A DNA stretch of 64,000 nt from Acidovorax sp. FJL06 (GCF_003852545.1 NZ_QAJR01000020.1:3296-67295), one strand, 5' to 3'. Counted from the stretch's first letter, positions 52,302 to 61,552 are shown. Numbers and translations: made by a program. The notes: generated by a model not told the origin, from the letters alone.

Positions 52302-55277
52302 ATGGCGGCTACCAAGCACACGATGAAAATGCCCGAACTCCTGGTCTTTGCCAAGATGTTCGTTGTTGGCTTGGTTGCCGCAGAAGTCTGCAGGAGTACC
52401 TACTATCTGGGAACTGCGTTTGTTCCTGCGATAGCCGACTTTCCCCTTTGGGCCAAAGCAATACCTGTTCTTATTGGACTGGCGGTCTGTGTGGTCTACG
52501 CCATCAATCGTGGTGCGCATGTTTCTGCCTTCCAAATGGGGCAAAGCCTTCGTTTCGATCTACTCATCGCAATGTGCTTGGGAGCTTGGTCAAACGAGTT
52601 AGCCATGCCTTGGCTTTTAAAGTTCCACGCAGCATTGAAAGCGGCGGACCCGTATTGGGCGCCAGTTTTTCTTCTGCTGTTCTGCACTGTGCTTTTGTCA
52701 CCGCTAGTCCAGTGGCATTGGCCTAGAAGGCGGCAGACTCCTTCGCAATTCCGTTTCCTTGCGGACGAAGAGATCAGACAGGAGACCGACGATCTGCTAT
52801 CGAACGAGACCCAAGCAAAGTCGTTCGCAGAGACAGTCCTCGCAAGCGGTGTGCATTCAGGATTGGTGTTCGGTGTCGATGGCCCCTGGGGCGTAGGCAA
52901 GACAAGCTTCATCAATCTTGCAGAACGCTACTGGGAGCGAGCTGCGGACAAGGTAATTGTTTGTCGGTTTGAGCCCCTTCGATACGCATCCGAGCCAGAT
53001 CTCGCTGATCGCTTGATTCGCGACCTGTCCGCCGCGATTCAGCGCAAGGTCTTTGCACCCGAGTTCCGTCCTGCGGCCTCCCGATACTCTCGGCTCATCA
53101 AGGGTAAGGCTGACGTTTCGTTCCTGGGCTTCAAGCTCTCGCTGGAGCCTTCTCAGGAAACCGTCGATGAGTTGCTCGACGACATTGACGAGGTCCTTCG
53201 ACGTATCGGTCGACGTGTGATCGTAGTCATCGACGACCTGGATCGTCTGGACGCGAAGACCGTCAACAACGTCCTATTCGCAACGCGACGCACCTTCAAG
53301 CTGTCGCAAGCGACCTACGTCCTTTGCTATGACACCGAGGTACTGGCCGGTGGCAAAGAGGAAGGATCCAGGGCGCGTGAGTTCCTTGAGAAGTTTGTGA
53401 CAGTCAAACTGAGCTTATTCGTGGACAGCTCCAGCATCCGCAACTTCTTACAGCGCGACTGGGAAAAGAGCGAGAGCCAGCTCGGGTCCGTGCCATCGGA
53501 CACGATGTTGAAGCTTGGTGCCGTACTAAATGAGCTAGCGGAAATCTTGAGTGGTGATCTTGCCGCCAAGTACCTGCCTTTGCTCGGTGATCTGCGCAAG
53601 GTTAAGCGCTTCATCAACGCGATCTTGCTCATGCAGATTGAGAAGACCAATCTGGGCCGGACCGACTTCAATAAGCGTGACCTCATCAATTTGATGCTGC
53701 TGCACCTGAACTATCCAGGGTTGTTCAGGCGCATATACGCCGAGGAGACAGAGGGGCGCAGTGGTACTTTCTCGATTCGGCGCAAGTACGACGAACCAGA
53801 TTTCAAGAACGCCGATGGTTTTTCAAAGGTCAAGGACGTGCACCCAGGTTCTGCCAGTTTCTTGCTGGAGCAGTTGTTTGACGTGGAGGTTTTGGAGCTG
53901 GGCGACGGGCGCAACATTGAAGAGTCCGTTCTTCGGTCCCGGGCGTGCTTTAACAAGGGCGATACGAGAAACCTGGAGAGCTTTTTGAAGCTCATTGTTC
54001 GCTTTGCCACGCCGGAGCCGCAGGAGACCTTTGTTCTCTACCAAACAGCGGTGGATCAGGTTCGCAAGGGACGATCGATTGCCTCGGTTCTCGCGGAAGC
54101 TGAGTTTGCACTGGAACGAACAGAGACCGCACACGACCAGTTCTGGCGGGTACTTGTCAATCAGGCCCACGATTTCACCAGCCCGACCGCAGAAGACGCC
54201 ATCGAAACGCTCGTTGAGTACCTGCCACGCTACTCGTCGTTCGACAACGATGACCGTGGACTGCGGCCGAGGTCGATCTACTCGCTATTGCGGCTGTTGG
54301 ATCGCGCAGGTTGGGGGCGAACTGTCGGCCGGCGACGGGCAAACACCCCGGAGAACGTCATAGAAGTCGCGTGGCGCATCTTCGGAGAGCAAGCGTACGT
54401 TGGGAAAGGTCTGCTGGAGCGGCTCGCGAGCCTAGACCGCGGTGTGCTCGGTTGGAATGATCTGATGCTATTCAGGCTGCAGTGTTCGGCGGATCGCGGC
54501 GGGCAGCTGTACAACCTGCACACAGCGCTGATCGTTCACCAAGACCCGTCCGCTATGACTTCAGGTCTGGTTAGCAAACTAGCCCTGTTGGGCATGAGGC
54601 GGCTCTCTCAACAGGTGTTCGCGCTCTTCAAGCGTACCTACATTGACGCTGGACGGAACTTCATCGCCGAAGCACGTGAAGTGCCCGTAGATGCGTTTTT
54701 AGGGCAGGCTTTTGCGCATCTCCATGAACAGGCTTCGCTGGATCCGGGATCCGAGCAAGGAGATACAACAATTGCGCGCCGTGTCGCCTCGGCGCGCGCC
54801 TTCGCCGCGTCGTTTGTGATCTATCAGCTCAGCAATGCGCTCCCCCCGAATGGCTCCGGCGTTGGATGTGGTCACTATGATGAAGTCGGGTCAGAGGATG
54901 GCGCCGGCATCTCCAGGTTGATGAACGAGTACGTCTTTGGCTTTTGCTTTAGCCCCTTGGTAAGCGGCGACAACGTGCTGCTGTTCCTCGATCATTGCCT
55001 CGCCCACTTGAGCAGCCCCTTCCACACTGGTCGAGATGAAGAGGGCTATGTCGCGACGAAGTCTGGACTACCAGGTGGACTGGATCCGAAGGCGATGGTC
55101 CGGTATTGGCTTGAACATCGCGATCACATTCGGGGGCTTGGTCTCCAAGACAGCGGGCGATGCGTCTATACGCCCGGCTACACGGCCTTCTACCGCGACG
55201 ATCTCGACGGGGTGTTTTCCGTGCTCAATGAACTGGCCGAGGAGGTGACCTCCTCTACCACTATTCAAAATGACTGA
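52302..55277 (+). CDS. KAP-family P-loop NTPase with N-terminal membrane helices
   Basis: A 991-residue protein of the KAP (Kidins220/PifA) NTPase group. Four predicted membrane helices in the first 140 residues (about 13-30, 48-68, 84-104, 118-138). Then the NTPase domain with Walker A GPWGVGKTS (194-202) and extended Walker B VIVVIDDLDRLD (306-317), followed by RKVKRFINAILL near 435-446. The last 500 residues are of no recognised family. KAP NTPases include the phage-exclusion protein PifA and QatA of the Qat defence system. AT-richer composition and non-local codon use indicate transfer. ATG 52302 has AGAGGA upstream. No kinase, nuclease or other effector domain is visible. Confidence 0.88.
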   Translation: MAATKHTMKMPELLVFAKMFVVGLVAAEVCRSTYYLGTAFVPAIADFPLWAKAIPVLIGLAVCVVYAINRGAHVSAFQMGQSLRFDLLIAMCLGAWSNELAMPWLLKFHAALKAADPYWAPVFLLLFCTVLLSPLVQWHWPRRRQTPSQFRFLADEEIRQETDDLLSNETQAKSFAETVLASGVHSGLVFGVDGPWGVGKTSFINLAERYWERAADKVIVCRFEPLRYASEPDLADRLIRDLSAAIQRKVFAPEFRPAASRYSRLIKGKADVSFLGFKLSLEPSQETVDELLDDIDEVLRRIGRRVIVVIDDLDRLDAKTVNNVLFATRRTFKLSQATYVLCYDTEVLAGGKEEGSRAREFLEKFVTVKLSLFVDSSSIRNFLQRDWEKSESQLGSVPSDTMLKLGAVLNELAEILSGDLAAKYLPLLGDLRKVKRFINAILLMQIEKTNLGRTDFNKRDLINLMLLHLNYPGLFRRIYAEETEGRSGTFSIRRKYDEPDFKNADGFSKVKDVHPGSASFLLEQLFDVEVLELGDGRNIEESVLRSRACFNKGDTRNLESFLKLIVRFATPEPQETFVLYQTAVDQVRKGRSIASVLAEAEFALERTETAHDQFWRVLVNQAHDFTSPTAEDAIETLVEYLPRYSSFDNDDRGLRPRSIYSLLRLLDRAGWGRTVGRRRANTPENVIEVAWRIFGEQAYVGKGLLERLASLDRGVLGWNDLMLFRLQCSADRGGQLYNLHTALIVHQDPSAMTSGLVSKLALLGMRRLSQQVFALFKRTYIDAGRNFIAEAREVPVDAFLGQAFAHLHEQASLDPGSEQGDTTIARRVASARAFAASFVIYQLSNALPPNGSGVGCGHYDEVGSEDGAGISRLMNEYVFGFCFSPLVSGDNVLLFLDHCLAHLSSPFHTGRDEEGYVATKSGLPGGLDPKAMVRYWLEHRDHIRGLGLQDSGRCVYTPGYTAFYRDDLDGVFSVLNELAEEVTSSTTIQND

Positions 55278-55599
55278 GCGCGTCTCTTGGGGAGATCGGT
55301 ACTTTCGTGTCAGATATGACGCTCCAAGGCTAAATTGGCGATCAGCCCGACGCTGCTTGTGTGGCCCAAACCGCCAAACTCGACACGGAATGCGTTCACT
55401 GGCATCGAAGACTGCTTTGCTCCGTTTAGGGGAAGTTGGGCCGCCGAATTCCAAATGCCGCTCCCGCTGCGCAGCAGACATAGATAGACGAGGTTCAAGC
55501 AGCTGCAATGGATTGGTAGCTACCCGAAATAGGACCACCGCAAACATCCGTACTTTTGCCACAGAACGCGGCAACCCCTTCCGCCGCGTTGTGTGCTGA
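55270..55599 (+). CDS. possible truncated partner gene overlapping the KAP NTPase
   Basis: An ATG at 55270 overlaps the KAP stop codon by eight bases (ATGACTGA), the geometry of a coupled gene. The first 20 residues MTERVSWGDRYFRVRYDAP look like real coding sequence; after about 55330 the composition becomes irregular with many Arg and Cys and no domain, to a stop at 55599. It may be the start of a gene cut short by deletion, or chance. Confidence 0.25.
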   Translation: MTERVSWGDRYFRVRYDAPRLNWRSARRCLCGPNRQTRHGMRSLASKTALLRLGEVGPPNSKCRSRCAADIDRRGSSSCNGLVATRNRTTANIRTFATERGNPFRRVVC

Positions 55600-55774
55600 T
55601 TCGGCTCAACTCCAGAAACCACCGCGTCACCAGCACAAGGTGAAAGAAGGCATCTGTTCTGTAGAACAATCCATTCGTTTCGAGACTGTGTTTCGTAAGC
55701 TGGCGGGCGTCGCTCAGCCAGTTTGGCAGCCATGTTCTTTCTGCTTCTTCCTAAAACCTTGCCACCCGCCCCGC
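55600..55774. other. right flank of the island
   Basis: Irregular AT-richer sequence between the island and the MBL hydrolase gene. Together with 55330-55600 it holds no gene I can support. The normal GC-rich pattern resumes near 55760. Confidence 0.45.
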
Positions 55775-56413
55775 ATGCTCCGCTACCTCACCGTCCCCGT
55801 GACTGCATTCCAGCAAAACTGCTCCCTCGTCTGGTGCGATGCCACCCACGAAGCCGCCGTGATCGACCCCGGGGGCGACCTTGATGTGCTGCTGGCCGAG
55901 GTGCAGCGCCTGGGCCTCACGCTCTCGCAGATCTGGCTCACCCATGCGCACATCGACCATGCGGGCGGCACGGGCGAGCTGGCGCAGCGCATGGGCCTGC
56001 CCATCGTGGGGCCGCATCCGGGCGACCAGTTCTGGATTGATGGCCTGCCGCAGCAGAGCGCGATGTTTGGGTTTCCGCCTGCGCAGCACTTCACGCCCAC
56101 GCGCTGGCTGCACGATGGAGATGAAGTGCAGATCGGCAACGAGACGCTGGCCGTGCGCCACTGCCCCGGCCACACGCCCGGCCATGTGGTGTTCCATGCG
56201 CCGCAGATCGACCGGGCCTTTGTGGGTGATGTGCTGTTTGCCGGCAGCATCGGCCGCACGGACTTCCCGATGGGGAACCACCAGGACCTGATCGACAGCA
56301 TCACCGGGCGCCTGTGGCCCATGGGCGACCAGACGGTGTTCATCCCCGGGCATGGGCCCGAGAGCAGCTTTGGCCGCGAGCGCCAGAGCAACCCCTACGT
56401 GGGCGGAACCTGA
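55775..56413 (+). CDS. MBL-fold metallo-hydrolase (glyoxalase II-like)
   Basis: A 212-residue cytoplasmic metallo-beta-lactamase-fold hydrolase. Metal motif THAHIDHAGG (His57, His59, Asp61, His62), then VRHCPGHTPGHVVFH (His), FVGDVLFAGSIGRTDFP (Asp) and the final VFIPGHGPESSFGRERQSNP (His). This pattern is that of the glyoxalase II/YcbL group. ATG 55775. The gene is native in composition and marks the return from the island. A repeat copy follows. Confidence 0.93.
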   Translation: MLRYLTVPVTAFQQNCSLVWCDATHEAAVIDPGGDLDVLLAEVQRLGLTLSQIWLTHAHIDHAGGTGELAQRMGLPIVGPHPGDQFWIDGLPQQSAMFGFPPAQHFTPTRWLHDGDEVQIGNETLAVRHCPGHTPGHVVFHAPQIDRAFVGDVLFAGSIGRTDFPMGNHQDLIDSITGRLWPMGDQTVFIPGHGPESSFGRERQSNPYVGGT

Positions 56414-56440
56414 GCGGCGGCCGGCCCACACCGGCATGGG

Positions 56441-56500
56441 TATTTTTGGCCACTACCGTTTTCTGGGCAAGCGGTATTAGCTATCAAATCAGAAGCATTT
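56441..56500 (+). repeat. dispersed AGCGCT-CAGCTAT repeat, copy A8
   Basis: TATTTTTGGCCACTACCGTT then TTCTGGGCAAGCGGTATTAG then CTATCAAATCAGAAGCATTT. A full-length copy between two convergent genes; it shares the ATTTTTGGCC start with copy A3. Confidence 0.65.
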
Positions 56501-56519
56501 AACACCCCATGCCAGAAGC

Positions 56520-56547
56520 CCGGCACGCCCACCAGGTCACGTGCCGG
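56520..56547 (-). terminator. hairpin after the TonB-dependent receptor gene
   Basis: CCGGCACG-N12-CGTGCCGG is a perfect 8-bp inverted repeat 30 bases beyond the receptor stop codon. There is no T tract on the minus strand. Confidence 0.4.
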
Positions 56548-56576
56548 CCTCCGTGGCAAAGGGGCGTTACGCCGCC

Positions 56577-58748
56577 TTAAAAGTCAAACGAAGCCGACAG
56601 GCGCACGGCGCGCGGTGCGCCCACGTTCACCCGGCCCGCACCCCAGATGCTGTCGAAGTACGCGCGGTTGGCAAGGTTGGTGACCGTGGCGCGCAGCACC
56701 ACGGGCTGCGGCCCGAAGCGCGTGGCGTAGCGGGCGCCCACGTCCAGCGTGGTCCAGGCGGGCAGCTTCACGCTGTTGTCGCCCGTGAGCCACTGCGCGC
56801 CCGTGTGGTTCACACGGCCGTTGACCGACAGGCCCTGCACACCGGGGATGGCCCAGTCGGCGCCCAGGTTCAGCGTGAGCTTGGGCACGCCGAACTGCGC
56901 ACGGCCCTGGTTCACGCCCTTGGCGGTTTGGGTCTGCTCGGCCTCGGTGTAGGCCACGCCGCCCAGCAGCGTGAGGGCCGGGTTCAGTTGGCCAAACACG
57001 TTCCACTCCACACCCCGGTTGCGCTGCTCGCCATCCAGCACCTGGCGGTTGTTGGCCTCGATGAGCGCGGGCTTGCTGATCTGGAACAGGCTCACGGTCT
57101 GCGTGAGGCTGCCGCTCACCCACTTCACGCCCAGTTCCATCTGCTTGCTTTTGTAGGGCTTGAAGGTCTCGCCCTCGTTGGCATAGGGTGCCTTCACGGT
57201 GGTGCCGGCGCTCAGGCCTTCCACGTAGTTGCCGTACAGCGAAACGTTCTCGCCCCAGGGCTTGGCGACCACGCCCACCAGCGGCGTCACGGCGCTTTCC
57301 TTGTACTTGCTGAGCTTCTGGTTCACCTGCTGCGCGCGCAGGCCCAGGGTGAGCTGCAGCTTGTCGTCGGCCAATGCGAGGGTGTCTACCACGCTCAGCG
57401 CCGTCATCACGTCGTCGTTGTACTGGGTGAAGGTCGAGGCTGCGGCGCCATTGGGCATGGTGATGGGCCGGGGGTTGTAGATGTTGCTGCTGATGGCGGC
57501 CGTGCCATTGGCGCGGCTGCCGCCTTCGTAGTTCATCACGTTCGCCGCGAGCGTGAGCTTGTGCGCCACGGCGCCCGTGCTGAACTGGCCGCGCAGGCCC
57601 AGCTCGGCCGTGGTGGTGTCGTACTCGCCCCAGGAGTTGTAGGCCGTGCCCGTGGCGTTGCCGGTGGCGGCGTTGGCCGGGGTCCACACAGGCCGGGTGC
57701 CGAAGATGAACCCGTCATACGCATGCTGCGCCCGGCCGGCCGAGGCAAAGGCCGTCCAGCCCGCGTTGATCCTGGCCTGGCCGCGCACGATGAGGCCCTG
57801 CGTCTGCGTGTTGCTGTACACGCCCTCGCCGTAGAAGAAGTTGGTGGAGCCATCGGGCGCCTTGGGCACCGTGGTCCAGCCGGTCAGGATGGGCTGCATG
57901 GGCGAGCCCTTGCGCACCTTGTTCTTGAGCGAATAGGCATCGGCCTCGACATTCCAGCCTTCGCCCTGGTAATCGAGCGCCAGGTGGCCGATCTCGCGCG
58001 CCTTGGTCTGGCGGTTGAGCCAGGTCTCGCCGCCCGACAGCACGCCGTTGACGCGCACGCCCAGGCGCTGGTCCGTGCCAAAGCGGCGCGACACATCGGC
58101 GTGCACGCCCAGGTTGGATTGGGACGAATAGGTGGTGGTCACGCGTGTGAGCGGCTCCTTGCCCGCGCGCTTGGGCACGAGGTTGATGGCGCCGCCCACA
58201 TCGCCCGCAGGTGGCAAGCCCATCATCATGGCGCCGGGGCCCTTGAGCACTTCCACGCGCTCGAAGATCTCGGTGGGTGTGTTCTGCTCGGGCGCCAGGC
58301 CATAGGCGCCGTTGATGGCCATGGAGTTGGCGCCCACGCCAAAGCCCCGGATGATGAAGTTTTCGACGATGTGGCCTTCGTTGGTGGTGGTGCGCACCGA
58401 GGGGTCGTTCTTGAGCACCGCGCCCACGGTCTGGGCCTGCTGGTCGGCAATGCCCTCGGCGGTGTAGCCCGTCATGTTGAAAGGCGTGTCCATCACGCCC
58501 ACATTGCCCAGCACGCCCAGGCGCGTGCCCTTGGCCACCTTGCCGCCAGGCGCGGCGGCGGGCAGGCTCTCGGGCGTTTCGGCCGCCGCGTTCACGGTCA
58601 CTTCCTTGAGCGCCACCGGAGCGGCCGGGCTTTGGGCCCAGGCCGCGCCGGCACCGGCCAGCAGGGTCCACGCGCAGGCCTGGGCGATCTGGCGCAGGGC
58701 AAAAGGATGTGCCGGGGAGGTCCCCCGGGATGGGCGGCGAGTCTGCAT
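56577..58748 (-). CDS. TonB-dependent siderophore receptor
   Basis: A 723-residue outer-membrane receptor. Signal peptide (about 1-39, ending AAWAQ), a TonB-box-like PVALKEVTVNA, plug domain (about 70-200: DTPFNMTGYTAEGIADQQAQ, VRTTTNEGHIVENFIIRGFG, FERVEVLKGPGAMMMG) and a 22-strand barrel ending in SASFDF with terminal Phe. The plug motifs are those of ferric-siderophore receptors such as FhuE/FpvA relatives. It is divergent in function context from the ABC importer starting at 60395; the AraC regulator gene lies between on the same strand. Confidence 0.95.
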   Translation of the reverse strand: MQTRRPSRGTSPAHPFALRQIAQACAWTLLAGAGAAWAQSPAAPVALKEVTVNAAAETPESLPAAAPGGKVAKGTRLGVLGNVGVMDTPFNMTGYTAEGIADQQAQTVGAVLKNDPSVRTTTNEGHIVENFIIRGFGVGANSMAINGAYGLAPEQNTPTEIFERVEVLKGPGAMMMGLPPAGDVGGAINLVPKRAGKEPLTRVTTTYSSQSNLGVHADVSRRFGTDQRLGVRVNGVLSGGETWLNRQTKAREIGHLALDYQGEGWNVEADAYSLKNKVRKGSPMQPILTGWTTVPKAPDGSTNFFYGEGVYSNTQTQGLIVRGQARINAGWTAFASAGRAQHAYDGFIFGTRPVWTPANAATGNATGTAYNSWGEYDTTTAELGLRGQFSTGAVAHKLTLAANVMNYEGGSRANGTAAISSNIYNPRPITMPNGAAASTFTQYNDDVMTALSVVDTLALADDKLQLTLGLRAQQVNQKLSKYKESAVTPLVGVVAKPWGENVSLYGNYVEGLSAGTTVKAPYANEGETFKPYKSKQMELGVKWVSGSLTQTVSLFQISKPALIEANNRQVLDGEQRNRGVEWNVFGQLNPALTLLGGVAYTEAEQTQTAKGVNQGRAQFGVPKLTLNLGADWAIPGVQGLSVNGRVNHTGAQWLTGDNSVKLPAWTTLDVGARYATRFGPQPVVLRATVTNLANRAYFDSIWGAGRVNVGAPRAVRLSASFDF

Positions 58749-58886
58749 AGCGGTCCTGAATCAAAAACAAAGTAAGGGGATGCCAGGCAACCGAACCGCA
58801 AACAAGAATGAGTGCGATTTCATCCAAAACACGAACCCGCTCCGCGATGGAGCGGTGAAGACGCTGTGCCCAGAATGTGCTGCAAG

Positions 58887-58914
58887 GCATGCCGGCTTGT
58901 TGCATCCGGCATGC
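58887..58914. promoter_or_regulatory. perfect 9-bp inverted repeat upstream of the receptor gene
   Basis: GCATGCCGG-CTTGTTGCAT-CCGGCATGC, 139-166 bases upstream of the receptor ATG. It is a candidate operator, possibly for the adjacent AraC-type regulator. No T tract on either side, so it is not an obvious terminator. Confidence 0.4.
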
Positions 58915-59062
58915 AGCGATGATTTCATGCGTCCCGCCAGGCTGTGTTTGCAGGGCCAACAAAGATGTTTGCAGCACCCGCGCTGCCCGCGGTGGGCGTT
59001 AACCGCCACGTTGGCGGCTTCAAATCCCCCACGCGCCTGCAGCGGGCGCGGCCCCGCCAGGG

Positions 59063-59140
59063 CCGCCGCGCAAGGGCCGCCCCGCCGCGCTGGCGGCGCC
59101 CCCCTCGGGCGGAAGGCGCCGCAGGCGACTCAGGGGGGCT
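59063..59140. repeat. GC-rich dispersed intergenic repeat, copy 3
   Basis: GCGCAAGGGCCGCCCCGCCG then CGCTGGCGGCGCCCCCCTCG then GGCGGAAGGCGCC and GACTCAGGGGGGC. The outer blocks match copy 1 at 371-468. It abuts the stop codon of the AraC-type gene. Confidence 0.65.
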
Positions 59141-60085
59141 TCAAATCCTTCCGCGCGCCAACTTGGGCGGCATGCCAAAGCGCTTGCGGTAGGCGGTGGC
59201 AAAGTTGGCGGCGCTGTTGTAGCCCGCCACCAGGGCCGCCTGGCCCACCGTCAGGCCGTCCTGCTCCAGCGCCTGGCGGGCGCGCTGCAGGCGGTGTTCG
59301 CGCACAAAGTCGAACACCGTCGTGCCATACACCGCGCGAAAGTGCCGCTGCAGCGTGGTGGCGTTGGTGCCGGCCTGGCGCGCCAGCGCGTCGAGCGACA
59401 GGTCCATGGCGCCCTCGGTCTGCAAAAAGGCGTGCAGGGCCCGCATGCGCCGGTGCTCATGGGGCAGCAGCCGCAGCGCCGTGGGCGCGGGGGCCGAAGC
59501 CGGCACGGGCGCAGGCGCCGGCCCCGGGGCGTGCTGCGCCAGGCTGCCCAGCGCCTCGCCCACCAGCTCCAGCGCGCGGCTCTCCAGGTACAGGTGCAGC
59601 AGCAGGGGGTTCAGGTCCGGCGCGTGGGTGATCTGCTCGGCCAGCGCGGCAATGCGTGCCGAGGGCTGCCAGTGGTGCATGGCCAGGTGCTGGCGGCGAA
59701 AGGCCTCAATCGCCTCCGAGGCGGCGGGCCCGGCCACCTGCTCCAGCCACTCGCCGCCCAGGCCCACGCTCACGCGGCGCGCATAGGCGCCCTTGCGCGC
59801 GCGCCGCTCAAAGCGCTCGGGCTCGGCCACCGACACCAGCAGCGCGCGCGGCAGGCCGGGCCGGCCGGCCACCCGGGCGCGGTCGGCGGCGCTCGACAGC
59901 GCCACGCGGCGCGGCCCGTAGCTCACGTCCACCGAGCCCTCCAGCAGCACGACGATGCGCAGGCCCGCGTCCATCTCGCCGCTGGCGGTGAAGTCCTGCG
60001 CGTCGGCCGCATCGTCGGCATGCAGGTGCAGGCCGGGGCGCAGCACGCGCAGGCGCTGCAGATGGCGTTGCAGCGACGCCTGCAT
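59141..60085 (-). CDS. AraC-family transcriptional regulator (PchR-like)
   Basis: A 314-residue regulator. The N-terminal half holds a beta-rich ligand domain (LRIVVLLEGSVDVSYGPRRV, typical of PchR-type siderophore sensors); the C-terminal 100 residues are the double-HTH AraC domain (LSLDALARQAGTNATTLQRH, FRAVYGTTVFDFVREHRLQR, VAGYNSAANFATAYRKRFGM). It likely senses a ferric siderophore and activates the receptor and importer genes around it. ATG 60085 is used; the frame stays open far upstream only by base composition. No ribosome site is obvious. Confidence 0.9.
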   Translation of the reverse strand: MQASLQRHLQRLRVLRPGLHLHADDAADAQDFTASGEMDAGLRIVVLLEGSVDVSYGPRRVALSSAADRARVAGRPGLPRALLVSVAEPERFERRARKGAYARRVSVGLGGEWLEQVAGPAASEAIEAFRRQHLAMHHWQPSARIAALAEQITHAPDLNPLLLHLYLESRALELVGEALGSLAQHAPGPAPAPVPASAPAPTALRLLPHEHRRMRALHAFLQTEGAMDLSLDALARQAGTNATTLQRHFRAVYGTTVFDFVREHRLQRARQALEQDGLTVGQAALVAGYNSAANFATAYRKRFGMPPKLARGRI

Positions 60086-60322
60086 GCCGTCCGACGCGGG
60101 CGCTGCGGACAAAACATTCAAGGGGCTGACGGCAGACAGGGGCAGGCGGGCAGACAAGGGCAGGCGTGGTGAAAAGCGGATGGGACGGGATGGGCGCGAG
60201 GCAGCGCAAAACCCGGGGTGCGCCGCCGCCCGGGCCGCGCCAGACGCTGGCGCAAAGGTTTTTCTCTTCTTGGCAAACACGGCGGCCGCTTGCGCATGGG
60301 ATGCTAACAACTTGTCATAATA

Positions 60323-60341
60323 AATGCAAATGATTCTCAAT
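60323..60341 (+). promoter_or_regulatory. Fur-box-like sequence upstream of the iron importer operon
   Basis: AATGCAAATGATTCTCAAT resembles the classical Fur target (AATGATAATNATTCTCATT type) and lies about 54 bases before the binding-protein ATG, in a local AT-rich patch. Iron repression of the operon is inferred. Confidence 0.6.
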
Positions 60342-60394
60342 ATTGGCATTGATGCGGTCGCCATCCTGGCCGGCCCCCTGCCACACCGTCCTTC

Positions 60395-61552
60395 ATGCTG
60401 TTGACACGCCTTCGCTCCCTGGCCCCGCTGGCGGCCCTGTTCTGCGCCCTGCTCCTGGGCACCTCGTCGCCCCTGCACGCCCAGGGCGCCACCCAGACCG
60501 TGACCGACCTGGCCGGCCGCAGCGTCACCCTGCCCACCAGGGTGGACCGCATCCTGCTCGGCGAAGGCCGCCTGCTGCCCGCGCTGGGTGTGTTCGAGCG
60601 CCAGGATGTGGCCCGCCGCCTGGTGGGCATGATGGGCGACTACGAAACCCTGGATGCCGCAGGCTATGCCCAGTGGCGCGGCCGCTTCCCGCAGCTCGAC
60701 AAGGTGCCGCGCGTGGGCCGCAACAGCAGCGGCAGCTTCAGCGACGAGCAGGCGATTGCGCTGCGCCCGCAGCTGGCCATCCTGGGCCTGGCGGGCGGCC
60801 ATGGCCCCAGCAAGAACGACCGCGAAACCCTGGCCCGCCTGGAAGCCGCCGGTGTGGCCGTGGTGTTTGTGGACTTCCGCCACGACCCGCTCAAGAACAC
60901 GACGCGCAGCATGGAGCTGCTGGGCGCCGTGCTGGGCAAGCGCAAGGAGGCCGAGGCCTTCAACAGCTTTTGGCGGGGCCAACTGGAACGCGTCGAGTCG
61001 CGCCTGCGCACCCTGCCCGCTGGCACGCGCCACCCTGGCGTGTTTTTGGAAAACCGCGTGGGCCTGGCCGATGAATGCTGCGCCACCATGGTGGGCCTGG
61101 TGGGCGTGCTGCTCGATGCGGCCGGCGCCGACAACGTGGCGCGCGGCCGCATCCCGGGCGAACACGGCACGCTGAACCCCGAGTTCTTGATTGCCACCCA
61201 ACCCCGGCTGTACATCGGCACCGGCATCGGCAGCATGGCCACGGCCGAGAAGTCGCCGCTGCGCATCGTGCTGGGCGCCGACGCCACGCCCGAGGCGGCC
61301 CGCGCCTCGCTGCAGCGCGCCACGCAGCGCAAAGGCATCGCCCAGCTGCAGGCCGTGCAGCAGCCCGGCCGCGCACACGCCATCTGGCACCACTACTACA
61401 ACTCGCCCTTCAACGTGGTGGCCGTGCAGGTGTTTGCCAAATGGCTGCACCCCGCGCTGTTTGCCGACCTGGACCCGCGCGCCACGCTGCAGACGATGTT
61501 CACCCAGTTCCAGCCGATCCCGCTGACCGGCGTGTACTGGACCAGCCTCTGA
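60395..61552 (+). CDS. iron-siderophore ABC transporter substrate-binding protein
   Basis: A 385-residue periplasmic binding protein of the helical-backbone (FecB/BtuF) family. Signal peptide (about 1-30, ending SPLHAQG). Domain marks: VTDLAGRSVTLPTRVDRILL, LRPQLAILGLAGG, AGVAVVFVDFRHDPLKNTTR and HHYYNSPFNVVAVQVFAKWL. It should deliver a ferric siderophore or haem-like ligand to the FecCD permease encoded further on. ATG 60395. The stop codon overlaps the esterase ATG by one base (TGATG). A Fur-box-like site lies upstream. Confidence 0.92.
   Translation: MLLTRLRSLAPLAALFCALLLGTSSPLHAQGATQTVTDLAGRSVTLPTRVDRILLGEGRLLPALGVFERQDVARRLVGMMGDYETLDAAGYAQWRGRFPQLDKVPRVGRNSSGSFSDEQAIALRPQLAILGLAGGHGPSKNDRETLARLEAAGVAVVFVDFRHDPLKNTTRSMELLGAVLGKRKEAEAFNSFWRGQLERVESRLRTLPAGTRHPGVFLENRVGLADECCATMVGLVGVLLDAAGADNVARGRIPGEHGTLNPEFLIATQPRLYIGTGIGSMATAEKSPLRIVLGADATPEAARASLQRATQRKGIAQLQAVQQPGRAHAIWHHYYNSPFNVVAVQVFAKWLHPALFADLDPRATLQTMFTQFQPIPLTGVYWTSL

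Noticed and set aside
58780-58850. Fur box in front of the TonB-dependent receptor (AAGAATGAGTGCGATTTC area)
   Set aside because: Too few matches to the Fur consensus to report, unlike the site at 60323.
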